NCBI RefSeq assembly: GCF_041468085.1
Contig: NZ_CP121015.1
Span: 186,001-250,000 of the forward strand
Reading direction: 5' to 3'
DNA: 64,000 bases
From: Tistrella mobilis
GTDB taxonomy: Bacteria; Pseudomonadota; Alphaproteobacteria; Tistrellales; Tistrellaceae
Below the pieces are notes generated by a model. That model made no database searches, was not told where the DNA came from, and was given only the letters and a program-made list of their open reading frames with translations. A program made the translations under genes and the position numbers. Below are positions 24,558 to 32,390 of the stretch, in pieces; within the stretch, counting starts at the first letter, position 1, and every line of letters begins with the position of its first letter.

Positions 24558-25711
24558 GCGGTCAGTCCCAGTTCTGCGTCCTGCGCGCGGCGCGGGGCGA
24601 TGTGGCGGACATAGAATTCGGGCGCATAGTCCTTCAGCCGGTGGTCATCGACCCGGCCGGTGCGGGTGAGGAAGTCGTGGACGAAGCTGACCAGATCGGT
24701 CTGCATGGCCTGACGCACGCCTTCATACCAGTCGTAGCTGCGGACGGTGGCGTCGGTGAACAGGTCGCGCACCGGCCGGCGGGCCGCCACATAGCGGTCC
24801 AGTGCCACGGCCACCGGCCCCCCCTTCATCAGCGCGTCATGCAGGGCCACGGCGTCGTCCATGGCAAGCCGGGTGCCGGAGCCGATCGAGAAATGCGCGA
24901 CGCGGAGCGCATCGCCGATCAGCACCGCGCGCCCATCGGTCCAGCGCTCGGCGATCTGGGCGTCGAAGCGCCGCCAGATCGACTTGTTCTCAAGCAGGCG
25001 GCCGCCATCCAGCACGTCGGCATAGATGTCTTCCATCAGGGCCTTGCGCTGCCCGTCGGTCATGCGGTCCAGGCCGCAGGTCTCCCAGGTCCGGGCATCG
25101 CATTCCGCCACGAAGGTGCTGAGCCCGTCGGCATAGGTGTAGTAATGGGCGATGAAGCAGCCGCCGCGATGATAGCGGAACATCAGCGCATTGGGTTTCA
25201 GCGCGCGGTCGACGCCGTACCAGGCATAACGATTGCCGAGCAGGCGGGATTTGACGGGAAAGGCGTCGGGCCAGAGCGTGCGGACCACGGAATTGGCGCC
25301 GTCGGCGCCGACGATGAGATCGTAGCCGTCGAGATCCGTCACCGTGGTGATCCGGCGGTCGTGCACCACCTCCACCCCGACTTCGTCGCAGAGCCGGCCC
25401 AGGATCTGCAGCAGGGTCAGCCGGGCGATGGCGCCCGAACTGCCCGGATAGTTCAGCAGCAGGGTGTCGCCGTTCAGCCCGATCTGCTGGCTGCTGCCGA
25501 TCACCATCGCGTCGGCAAGGGCGTCGACGCTTTCAGGGTCCACGTCCCGCAGACGATCCCGGGCCGGGCCGGCAAGGACCACCCCGAAGCCATAGGTCGC
25601 GTCACGCGGGTTCTGTTCAAACACCCGGACCTCCGCGCCCGGCTGGCTGCGCTTGATCAGCCGGGCAAAGAACAGGCCGGCGGGTCCGCCGCCAACGATG
25701 GCGATCTTCAT
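24554..25711 (-). CDS. FAD-dependent aryl-CoA monooxygenase (salicylyl-CoA 5-hydroxylase-like)
   Basis: A 385-aa class A flavoprotein monooxygenase. It has the GxGxxG dinucleotide fold MKIAIVGGGPAGLFFARLIK, the DG motif VGADGANSVVR (about 150-160) and the second FAD motif GRAVLIGDALRVAHFSIGSG (about 275-295). The opening IAIVGGGPAGLFFA...QPGAEVRVFEQN and YGFGVVLAG stretches are characteristic of salicylyl-CoA 5-hydroxylase and 2-aminobenzoyl-CoA monooxygenase relatives, which act on CoA thioesters. Together with the upstream ligase and downstream thioesterase it makes a CoA-dependent ring hydroxylation unit. Whether the substrate carries 2-hydroxy or 2-amino is unresolved. Confidence 0.85.
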   Translation of the reverse strand: MKIAIVGGGPAGLFFARLIKRSQPGAEVRVFEQNPRDATYGFGVVLAGPARDRLRDVDPESVDALADAMVIGSSQQIGLNGDTLLLNYPGSSGAIARLTLLQILGRLCDEVGVEVVHDRRITTVTDLDGYDLIVGADGANSVVRTLWPDAFPVKSRLLGNRYAWYGVDRALKPNALMFRYHRGGCFIAHYYTYADGLSTFVAECDARTWETCGLDRMTDGQRKALMEDIYADVLDGGRLLENKSIWRRFDAQIAERWTDGRAVLIGDALRVAHFSIGSGTRLAMDDAVALHDALMKGGPVAVALDRYVAARRPVRDLFTDATVRSYDWYEGVRQAMQTDLVSFVHDFLTRTGRVDDHRLKDYAPEFYVRHIAPRRAQDAELGLTA

Positions 25712-25771
25712 GTCTGAGGCTCCTTCACGCTCGTAACGGGCGCCATGGCACCGGGCAGTTTCGGGCCGGGA

Positions 25772-27454
25772 TCAGGCCGAAGCAGCGGCGGAGGCACGCT
25801 CTTCGCGCAGAATCGCGGCAATGCGATCACACAACAGGGGTTTGGAGGGCTTGCCCGAGCCGGTCATCGGGAATTCGGTCACGGTCTCGATCCGCTCAGG
25901 CCATTTGAACTTGGCCATGCCGAGGGATTCCAGGAAGGCGCCGGCTTCGCGTATATCGGGCGCGGTGGCACCGGGTGCCGGGATCACGAAGGCGCACATC
26001 CGCTCGCTGTAGATCGGATCGGGCATCGGCACGCACAGCACCGAGGCGATGGCCGGATGGTCCATCAGGGCCCGTTCCACCTCGGAGCAGTTGATCTTTT
26101 CGCCGCCGCGGTTGACGACGTCCTTCACCCGGCCATCAAAGGTGACATAGGCGACGCCGTCGATACGCCGGATGCTCATCAGGTCGCCGGAGCGGACATA
26201 GCCGTCGGCAGTGAAGGCCTCGCGGTTGCGGTCCTCGGCGTCATAATAGCCCCGTGTGGAACTGGGGCCGCGGAAAACCATCTCCCCGACCTCGCCCTCG
26301 GGCAAGGGCTCGCCCGACTCCGGATCCTGAATACGGATGTCGGTATGGGGATCGATCGGCCGGCCGACCGTGTCGCACAGGACGTCGAGCGGGGCGCCGA
26401 CGGCGGTGTAGCAGATGATCCCCTCGGTCATGCCATAAAGGTTGACGATCGGGGCGCCGGTCTTTTCGGCCATCAGGCGCGGGAAGCCGGGGGCAATCTG
26501 CACGGCCTGGCGCAGATCCTCGGCCGACAGCAGGTCATCCGCCAGCAACCGGTACATCAGCGGTGCCGGCACCGCCATCAGGTTCGGACGGCGCGCCCGG
26601 ATCAGTGCGGCCATCCCTTCGGGCGTCGGCGCCGGCGTACACACCACCTCGCCGCCTGCCCAGAATGTCGACCCCCAATAGCACACGATCGGCGCGTTGT
26701 GCATCATCGGCGCGGCCGAGAACGAAATCGTCTCGTGGCTCAGATTCTGGAACGCCCCGGCCGTCCTGATCTGCCACAGATACTCGTTGTGGAAGCGCGG
26801 GATGATCTTGGGGATGCCGCTGGTGCCGCCCGAGAGCTGGAAGACCGCCACCTGGGCCGGATCGCGCTCAACCTCCGCCAGCAGGTCGCGCGCCGCGGCG
26901 AGGTCGATACCGTCGATCAACCCCTTGAGCTCCCGGAAGCCGGGCCGGTCGTTCGCCGGGCCACGGGCGACGATGACATGTTCGAGCCCGGGTGCCGCCT
27001 GCTGCATGTCCTGCGCGAAGGCGGCGAAGTCGAATCTGGCCTCGTCCGTGCAGATGAAATGCGCCCGGGCGCCGGAATGCCGCGCCAGATAACCGATCTC
27101 CAGCGCCCGGTGTGCGGTCAGCGTGCAGACCGGGATCACGCCCGCCTTCAGGCAGGCGAGCAGAGAGAGCACCAGTTCGCGGCTGTTGGAGATCTGGAAG
27201 ATCGCCCGGTCGAGCGGCCGCAGGCCCAGGGCGAGCAGGGCGCCGCCGAGACGGGTCGACAGCACATCCAGCTCACCGAGGGTCCAGGTCCCGTCGGGAT
27301 CGGTCACCGACGGCCGGTCGGGATGGCGCGCCGCCAGCTGTTCCCAGGCTTCGGGCATGGTGAGGGTATCGAAGAGGCCGAGCGCGTCATAGCGGGCGGT
27401 ATCTGCCGCCGACGGGTAGACGACACCCGGGATCGGGGTCCGGACGCTGGGCAT
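25772..27454 (-). CDS. Aryl acid AMP ligase / CoA ligase (DhbE-EntE-like)
   Basis: A 560-aa adenylate-forming enzyme. ATG 27454 follows a near-perfect AGGAGGAAACA. Motifs: P-loop LSGGTSGIPKIIPR, A5 VNLYGMTEG, the hinge SGDLMSIR and catalytic Lys in MTGSGKPSKP. LSGGTSGIPKIIPRFHNEYLW is the DhbE/EntE/salicylate-ligase signature. In the aryl pocket, MMHNAPIVC aligns with HNYPLSS of DhbE. It keeps the Asn that binds the 2-hydroxyl but has Cys where DhbE has Ser for the 3-hydroxyl, as in salicylate enzymes, and Ala for Tyr. A 2-hydroxybenzoate-like substrate is therefore likely. There is no isochorismatase or aryl-carrier fusion. First gene of the catabolic operon. Confidence 0.85.
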   Translation of the reverse strand: MPSVRTPIPGVVYPSAADTARYDALGLFDTLTMPEAWEQLAARHPDRPSVTDPDGTWTLGELDVLSTRLGGALLALGLRPLDRAIFQISNSRELVLSLLACLKAGVIPVCTLTAHRALEIGYLARHSGARAHFICTDEARFDFAAFAQDMQQAAPGLEHVIVARGPANDRPGFRELKGLIDGIDLAAARDLLAEVERDPAQVAVFQLSGGTSGIPKIIPRFHNEYLWQIRTAGAFQNLSHETISFSAAPMMHNAPIVCYWGSTFWAGGEVVCTPAPTPEGMAALIRARRPNLMAVPAPLMYRLLADDLLSAEDLRQAVQIAPGFPRLMAEKTGAPIVNLYGMTEGIICYTAVGAPLDVLCDTVGRPIDPHTDIRIQDPESGEPLPEGEVGEMVFRGPSSTRGYYDAEDRNREAFTADGYVRSGDLMSIRRIDGVAYVTFDGRVKDVVNRGGEKINCSEVERALMDHPAIASVLCVPMPDPIYSERMCAFVIPAPGATAPDIREAGAFLESLGMAKFKWPERIETVTEFPMTGSGKPSKPLLCDRIAAILREERASAAASA

Positions 27455-27565
27455 TGTTTCCTCCTGTGTCTGTTCTTTGACCAGACCATAGCGCCGTCCG
27501 GCGGGAGGAATCAACGACAACGTCGATTATTCTTCATTGGCGTCGAATTTTTTTGCGCCCTCGAT
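27455..27565 (-). promoter_or_regulatory. Promoter/operator region of the catabolic operon
   Basis: A 111-bp, locally AT-rich spacer. On the minus strand TTGATT (27514-27509) and TATGGT (27490-27485) are 18 bp apart, a fair sigma-70-type pair leading into the ligase. Upstream, CGTCGA occurs twice exactly 20 bp apart (27521 and 27541 on the + strand), two helical turns, which could be regulator half-sites. The TetR gene lies immediately upstream. Confidence 0.5.
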
Positions 27566-28267
27566 TCAAAGCATCCGCTCCAGCCGTGCGATCTGGTCGC
27601 GCATGCCCTCAAGCAGGGCCTCGACCGAGGCAGCGGGGGCTTCGCCACGGTCGGCTTCAAGCGTGCGAACCGCCATGTCGCCGATGATGTCGGCCAGTTC
27701 CGCCGCAGCCGGGGGACGGTCGGGGCTGTACCACTGCGCCGTCCAGGCCGCCATGCCGATCACGGCGAGCGCCGCCACCCGATCGTCGACCGGGCGGAAC
27801 ACGCCGGCCCGGATGCCGTCGCGGATGATCCGGCGGCAATCTTCAAGATAACGGCGCTTCGAGGCGATGTGACGCGCGGCCAGGGCGGGCGGCAGGGCGG
27901 CTTCGGTTACCGCGATCATCTGCATCAGCACCTGGCGCTCCAGCGTGCCGACCACCTGGCGGCGCACCGCCTGGCGAAGTTCCGCCACCGGGTCGTCCGA
28001 GGCCGTGTCGCGGGATGCAAGCAGGGTCTGGACCGGGCGCTCCGACACTTCGGTCACGATCGCTTCCAGCAGGGCTTCCTTGTTCTCGAAATAGTAGTAG
28101 ATCGCCGCCCGGCTCAGCCCCACCGCATCGGCGATGTCGGTGAGGCTGGTCCCGTCGAAGCCCTTGCGTGCAAACAGCGTGCACGCCTTGTCCTTGATTT
28201 CACGCTCCAGCAGGGCCTTGCGCCGCTCCCGCACCGTGCCGGATCCGGTTCCGTCCGTCGCGTTCAT
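27566..28267 (-). CDS. TetR-family regulator (second paralog)
   Basis: A 233-aa regulator. ATG 28267 with GAGGAA upstream was preferred over a longer frame. The DNA-binding domain at about 20-70 reads CTLFARKGFDGTSLTDIADA then VGLSRAAIYYYFENKEALLE. The C-terminal domain carries IAVTEAALPPALAARHI and VAALAVIGMAAWTAQWYSPD, closely matching the TetR protein at 20952 (VTEAVLPPDMAERHTEA, ALAIIGMVNWTVNWFSPG). It is transcribed in the direction of the catabolic operon and divergent from the TRAP transporter, so it is placed to control both. Confidence 0.88.
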   Translation of the reverse strand: MNATDGTGSGTVRERRKALLEREIKDKACTLFARKGFDGTSLTDIADAVGLSRAAIYYYFENKEALLEAIVTEVSERPVQTLLASRDTASDDPVAELRQAVRRQVVGTLERQVLMQMIAVTEAALPPALAARHIASKRRYLEDCRRIIRDGIRAGVFRPVDDRVAALAVIGMAAWTAQWYSPDRPPAAAELADIIGDMAVRTLEADRGEAPAASVEALLEGMRDQIARLERML

Positions 28268-28409
28268 GCCTGTTCCTCGTCCTTGCCCCGTCCTTCGGGA
28301 AATTGCGCCGCGCCCCGTCGCGGCTGTTGACATCTTCGCAGATTTTAAACGAGATAGTTAAAAGTTTCACGCGGACGTAGATTCGCGGAACTGACGGGAG
28401 AAAACGGAC
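28268..28409. promoter_or_regulatory. Divergent control region, TetR / TRAP transporter
   Basis: TTGACA at 28327-28332 is a perfect -35 pointing toward dctP. The best -10 (GATAGT, 28353) is 20 bp away, longer than ideal. Overlapping it is an AT-rich imperfect palindrome, TTTTAAAC (28343-28350) and GTTAAAAG (28357-28364), in an otherwise GC-rich neighbourhood. A palindrome sitting on the promoter is the expected position for a TetR operator. GGGAG at 28396-28400 serves dctP. Confidence 0.55.
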
Positions 28410-29453
28410 ATGATGGGCACATTCCAACGCCTCCGCAGCATTGCGGTGGTGACGGCCGGACTCGCTCTTGCGACGCCGGCGATGGCCGGCCAGACGCTCA
28501 CCTACAGCGAATATGGTCCGGAACGCGCAATCCTGGGGACGACCCTCAACAAATTCGCTCAGGACCTGCGGGACGCGACCGATGGCGATCTTACGGTCAG
28601 GATCACCTATGGCGGCGCGCTGATCGCCTTGCGCGACGTCCTGCGCGGTCTCGGCGATGGTGTCGCCGATATGGGCACGGTGGTCGCGGTCAGCACACCG
28701 GTCGAACTGTTCAACTTCCGGGTCGGCGATCTGCCGATGGGCAGTTCCGACCCCTGGGTCGGCATGAAGGTGATGCAGGAACTGGCCGCGACCAACCCGA
28801 CGATCCGGCGGGAGTTCGCCGATCAGAATCTCCGGCTGATCGCCAATTTCACCACCACGGCCGTGGTGCTGATCTGTACCGAGCCACTGAAAACCCTGGC
28901 CGATCTCAAAGGGCGGAAGGTCCGGTCCAATCCGCCTCACTCTTTCGCATTCGAGCATTTCGGGGCGATCTCGACCTCGGTCGCCTTTACCGATGTCTAC
29001 CAGTCGCTGGACCGCGGGCTGATCGACTGCGCCCAGACCTATATCCCCTCGATCATTCCCTATCGCCATTTCGAGGTCGCCAAACACGTCACCCTGCTGG
29101 ATTTCGGCCAGAATCTGGGTCTCGCCACGGCGATCAACGAACGCCGCTTCCAGCGGCTGACCGCCGATCAGCAGGCGAAGCTGCTCGACGCCGCAGACCG
29201 GCTTTCGGTAAACACCGCCCGCCTGAATATCGACACCATCGCCTCTGCCCGGGCACAGCTTGAGAACAGCTATGGCGTGACCTTCCATACGCTGTCGCCC
29301 GAAGATCACGCCCGCCTGCTCGATGCCGGCAAGATCACCGTCGATGCCTTCCTGGAGAAGGGGGATCCGGCGGTGCTCGACCAGTTCATGGCGCTTCAGG
29401 CGAAGTATCGGGCCGAGCTGGAAACGGAGGGTTATCCGTGGACGCGCAAGTGA
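28410..29453 (+). CDS. dctP: TRAP transporter periplasmic solute-binding protein (DctP family)
   Basis: A 347-aa secreted binding protein with a signal peptide ending ATPAMAGQ (about residue 26). The DctP fold shows in YGGALIALRDVLRGLGDGVADMG, LADLKGRKVRSNPPHSFAFEHFG (the conserved Arg that pairs with a ligand carboxylate is in KVRSN), and VAFTDVYQSLDRGLIDCAQT. It captures a carboxylate in the periplasm and hands it to the DctQM permease. Given the neighbouring operon, the ligand is probably an aromatic acid (inference). It overlaps dctQ by 16 nt. Confidence 0.92.
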   Translation: MMGTFQRLRSIAVVTAGLALATPAMAGQTLTYSEYGPERAILGTTLNKFAQDLRDATDGDLTVRITYGGALIALRDVLRGLGDGVADMGTVVAVSTPVELFNFRVGDLPMGSSDPWVGMKVMQELAATNPTIRREFADQNLRLIANFTTTAVVLICTEPLKTLADLKGRKVRSNPPHSFAFEHFGAISTSVAFTDVYQSLDRGLIDCAQTYIPSIIPYRHFEVAKHVTLLDFGQNLGLATAINERRFQRLTADQQAKLLDAADRLSVNTARLNIDTIASARAQLENSYGVTFHTLSPEDHARLLDAGKITVDAFLEKGDPAVLDQFMALQAKYRAELETEGYPWTRK

Positions 29454-29953
29454 GCGCGGCCACCGCCCGGCCGGTCCCCTGGCTTCGCCTCGCCGAACGG
29501 GCGCTGGCTGCGGTCGGGGTCGCAGCTCTGGCCTTCAGCGTGATCTATGTCGGCAGTGCGGTGCTCGGCACGCTGCTGGGCGTGGTACCGCCGGACGAGG
29601 ATCTGCTGGTCGCAGAGGCCATGGTGGTCGTGGCCTTCCTGCCGCAATGGCTGCTGGTCCGCCGCCGCCGCCATGTGGCGGTAGAGGCGCTGACCCGCAG
29701 CCTGCCCGCGGGGCTTCAGCGGGGGCTCGACGTCTTCGCGGCGCTTTGCGGTGTGCTGGCCTATGGGGTGCTGGGCTGGGCGGCCTGGATCGCCTTCGGC
29801 CGGGCCTGGCTCAGCGGCGCGCTTTACATCGGTGAGCTTGAACTCATGACCTGGCCCGGCCGGCTGCTGGTGGTGGTCGGCCTGGCGGGCGGCTTTGCCG
29901 CCTGTCTGCTGGATCTGATCCGTGCCCTGACCGCACGGGCCGAAGACCGGTAG
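29438..29953 (+). CDS. dctQ: TRAP transporter small permease (DctQ family)
   Basis: A 171-aa four-helix membrane protein starting with GTG 29438, supported by GGAGG 7 nt upstream inside dctP. Helices: ALAAVGVAALAFSVIYVGSA, AEAMVVVAFLPQWLLV, GVLAYGVLGWAAWIAFG and LLVVVGLAGGFAACLLDLI. The RRRRHVAVEALTRSLP loop corresponds to the conserved histidine-bearing cytoplasmic loop of DctQ proteins. It forms the membrane complex with the DctM protein encoded two genes later. Confidence 0.88.
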   Translation: MDAQVSAATARPVPWLRLAERALAAVGVAALAFSVIYVGSAVLGTLLGVVPPDEDLLVAEAMVVVAFLPQWLLVRRRRHVAVEALTRSLPAGLQRGLDVFAALCGVLAYGVLGWAAWIAFGRAWLSGALYIGELELMTWPGRLLVVVGLAGGFAACLLDLIRALTARAEDR

Positions 29954-29983
29954 ACACAAGACTCCACATCAGGGGAAAATCAG

Positions 29984-30874
29984 ATGACGGAACAGCTTAT
30001 CCCGGCCCGCAAGGTGGCCGACGGACTGGTCTTCGGCGAAGGTATCCGCTGGCAGGGCGACAGGATCGTTCTGTCCGACATGATCGGCCGCCGCGTGGTG
30101 AGGGTGGATCCGGCGGATGGGCGGATCGAGACCCTGCTTGAGGTTTCGGGCCAGCCGAACGGACTGGCCGTCGCAGAGACTATGGATGTCTTCATCCTGT
30201 CGATGTTCGACGGCAAGGTCCTGCGCTACGGCAATGACGGGGCGGTTTCCGTCCATGCGGACCTGTCGTCGGTCGTGACGGGTTATCTTGGCGATGCCGT
30301 GCTCGATGCCGGTGGCACGCTCTATGTCGACGATGTCGGCAGCCGCATCCTTCATGGCGAACCGCCATCGGCCAACGGCCGGGTCATTCGCATCACCGCG
30401 GATGGACGGGTGGACACGCTGCTGACCGGGCTGTCCTTCCCGAACGGCATCGTCATTTCCGCCGATGGCCGGCGGCTCTATCTGGCACAGAGCCTGTCGC
30501 AGCCGCCGTCGATCCGCAGCTACAGCATCGGCGAGGACGGCAGTCTTGCCGACGAACAATTGTTCGTCGTTCCGCCGGCTCCGACGGATGGCATGGGCAT
30601 CGATGATGACGACGGCGTCTGGGCATGCGTCGCCGCCGGCGATGCGGGTGTCTACCGGTACGACCGGACCGGTCGGCTGACACATCGTGTGGTGATCGAA
30701 GGCTATGAGCCGATCTCGTGCTCCATCGGCGGCCCGGACGGCCGGACCATGGCGATCACCGCCATCCAGGCGCTGCACGGAAAAAGCATTTTCGACGAAA
30801 TGCGTGCCGGACGGGTGCAGGCCGCCGTCTTCCTGGCCGACGTGCCGTTCGAGAAGCGGATGGCGCGTCCCTGA
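29984..30874 (+). CDS. SMP-30/gluconolactonase-family lactonase
   Basis: A 296-aa six-bladed propeller. The metal-site and blade motifs are FGEGIRWQGDRIVLSDMIGR (first glutamate ligand in GEG), a blade around GQPNGLAVAET, SFPNGIVISADGRRLYLAQS (Asn ligand) and PTDGMGIDDDDGVWACVA (Asp ligand). Family members hydrolyse lactones in a calcium- or zinc-dependent manner. No signal peptide. AGGGGAAAATCAG precedes the ATG. It lies between dctQ and dctM, splitting the transporter genes, so the imported compound or a downstream intermediate may be a lactone. Confidence 0.85.
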   Translation: MTEQLIPARKVADGLVFGEGIRWQGDRIVLSDMIGRRVVRVDPADGRIETLLEVSGQPNGLAVAETMDVFILSMFDGKVLRYGNDGAVSVHADLSSVVTGYLGDAVLDAGGTLYVDDVGSRILHGEPPSANGRVIRITADGRVDTLLTGLSFPNGIVISADGRRLYLAQSLSQPPSIRSYSIGEDGSLADEQLFVVPPAPTDGMGIDDDDGVWACVAAGDAGVYRYDRTGRLTHRVVIEGYEPISCSIGGPDGRTMAITAIQALHGKSIFDEMRAGRVQAAVFLADVPFEKRMARP

Positions 30875-30898
30875 CGCCGGAAACGTTCCCCGGACATT

Positions 30899-30934
30899 CC
30901 CGGAGCCCGTGTGCGTGGTCGCGCACGCTCCGGG
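30899..30934 (+). terminator. Stem-loop between the lactonase and dctM genes
   Basis: cccggagc followed by gtgtgcg pairs with cgcgcac and gctccggg through a 2-nt bulge, in the 169-bp gap before dctM. There is no T-run. It could reduce read-through or process the message so that the subunits are made in different amounts. Confidence 0.35.
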
Positions 30935-31043
30935 GCGGGCATGGCGTCCGGCCGATGCCGCCGGGGCCTGAACAGACGGTCGCGAACATGTTCGACCGCT
31001 TACGCCACACGGCATGTCCGACAGCCCTGCGGAAGGAAACCGA

Positions 31044-32390
31044 ATGACGCCGGCCTATGCCATTGGTGCAACCCTCGTCGCCGTGCTCGGCTTCGTGGGC
31101 CTGCGCGTGCCGATCGCCTTCGCCCTGATCCTGGGGGCGGCAATCGGGCTGCTTTTCGTCTATGGCTGGTATCCGGGCGAAGCTTTCGATCCCGAAGCCG
31201 CCTTCCGGCCGATGATGTCGGTTCTGGCCGACGTTCCGTTCCAGTTCGTCCACAGCTATGAACTCAGCACCATCCCGCTCTATATCCTGCTCGGTGCCGT
31301 GGCGCACAAGGCGGGAATCACCACCGACGTCTTCCGGTCGATGCGGGTGCTGCTCGGGCGGATGCCGGGCGGGCTGGCGGTCGCCTGCATCTTCGGCTGC
31401 GGCGGTTTTTCGGCGCTGTCGGGATCCAGCCTCGCCTGTGCCGCGGCCATGGGCCGGATCTCGATCCCCGAGATGATCGACAACGGCTATGACCGGCGGC
31501 TGGCCGCCGGCACGGTGGCGATGGGCGGCACGGTCGGCTCGATGATTCCGCCCTCGATCCCCTTTCTGCTGTTCGCGATCCTGGCCGAGGTGTCGGTGGG
31601 GCAGCTGCTGCTGGCGGGCATCCTGCCGGGGCTGCTCACCCTGCTCGGCTATGTGATCACGGTGCAGATCTGGGTGCGGCTGCGCCCCGAAGCGGCCCCC
31701 GGGCGCATGGCGCGGGTGTCGGCCCGCGACATGCTGGGGGCGGTCCTCGGCCTCTGGCCGGCGACCCTGCTGTTCGCGATCATCGCGATCGGCATCTTCA
31801 CCGGCCTGTTCACCACCATTCAGTCGGCGGCGGTGAGCGTGATTGCCGCCACCCTGATCGGCATCGCCCGCGGCGCGCTACGCCTGCGTGACATGTACGA
31901 GGCGCTGGAGGATGCCGTCTCGCAATCGGCCCAGCTTTTCGTCATGGCCTTCGGCGCCAAGGTGCTGATCACGCTGGTTGCGGCGTCCGACCTGACCTCC
32001 GGCCTGGTGGGCTGGACACAGCATGCCGGGCTGGAGCCCTGGCAGGTGATGGCGGCGATCATCGTGCTGTTCCTGATCCTGGGCATGTTCCTCGACCCGT
32101 CGGGCATCCTGCTGCTGATGGTGCCGATCACCCTGCCGATCGTGTCGGGCCTTGGCTACGACCTGATCTGGTATGCGGTGATCGTGGTGAAACTGCTGGA
32201 GATCGGGCTGGTGACGCCGCCCATGGGGTTGAACGCCTTCATGGTCAATGCCGCCGTGCCGCGCAGCCATGCGGTGGATCTGCGCGAGGTCTTCGCCGGC
32301 ATCGCGCCCTTCCTGGTGCTGGAAGCGGTGGTGACGGGGCTGCTGCTCGGCTTTCCGATCATCTCGCTGCTGATCCCCGGCATGATGTAA
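31044..32390 (+). CDS. dctM: TRAP transporter large permease (DctM family)
   Basis: A 448-aa membrane protein with about 12 helices. ATG 31044 follows GGAAGG; an in-frame ATG ten codons earlier lacks a ribosome-binding site. DctM landmarks are visible: LGFVGLRVPIAFALILGA at the N-terminus, the sodium/substrate loop GFSALSGSSLACAAAMGRIS, GGTVGSMIPPSIPFLLFAIL, and LGMFLDPSGILLLMVPITLP. It transports the DctP ligand with sodium. Its last 32 bp overlap the 3' end of the opposing thioesterase gene. Confidence 0.92.
   Translation: MTPAYAIGATLVAVLGFVGLRVPIAFALILGAAIGLLFVYGWYPGEAFDPEAAFRPMMSVLADVPFQFVHSYELSTIPLYILLGAVAHKAGITTDVFRSMRVLLGRMPGGLAVACIFGCGGFSALSGSSLACAAAMGRISIPEMIDNGYDRRLAAGTVAMGGTVGSMIPPSIPFLLFAILAEVSVGQLLLAGILPGLLTLLGYVITVQIWVRLRPEAAPGRMARVSARDMLGAVLGLWPATLLFAIIAIGIFTGLFTTIQSAAVSVIAATLIGIARGALRLRDMYEALEDAVSQSAQLFVMAFGAKVLITLVAASDLTSGLVGWTQHAGLEPWQVMAAIIVLFLILGMFLDPSGILLLMVPITLPIVSGLGYDLIWYAVIVVKLLEIGLVTPPMGLNAFMVNAAVPRSHAVDLREVFAGIAPFLVLEAVVTGLLLGFPIISLLIPGMM

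Noticed and set aside
25772-27454. Aryl-AMP ligase as the starter loader of the NRPS line
   Set aside because: It is cotranscribed with a CoA-thioester hydroxylase and thioesterase, has no aryl-carrier partner here, and lies in a separate operon. A starter role cannot be excluded but is not supported.
25745-28330. Plus-strand frame of about 860 codons opposite the ligase and TetR genes
   Set aside because: Antisense shadow; the minus strand has ribosome-binding sites and clear families.
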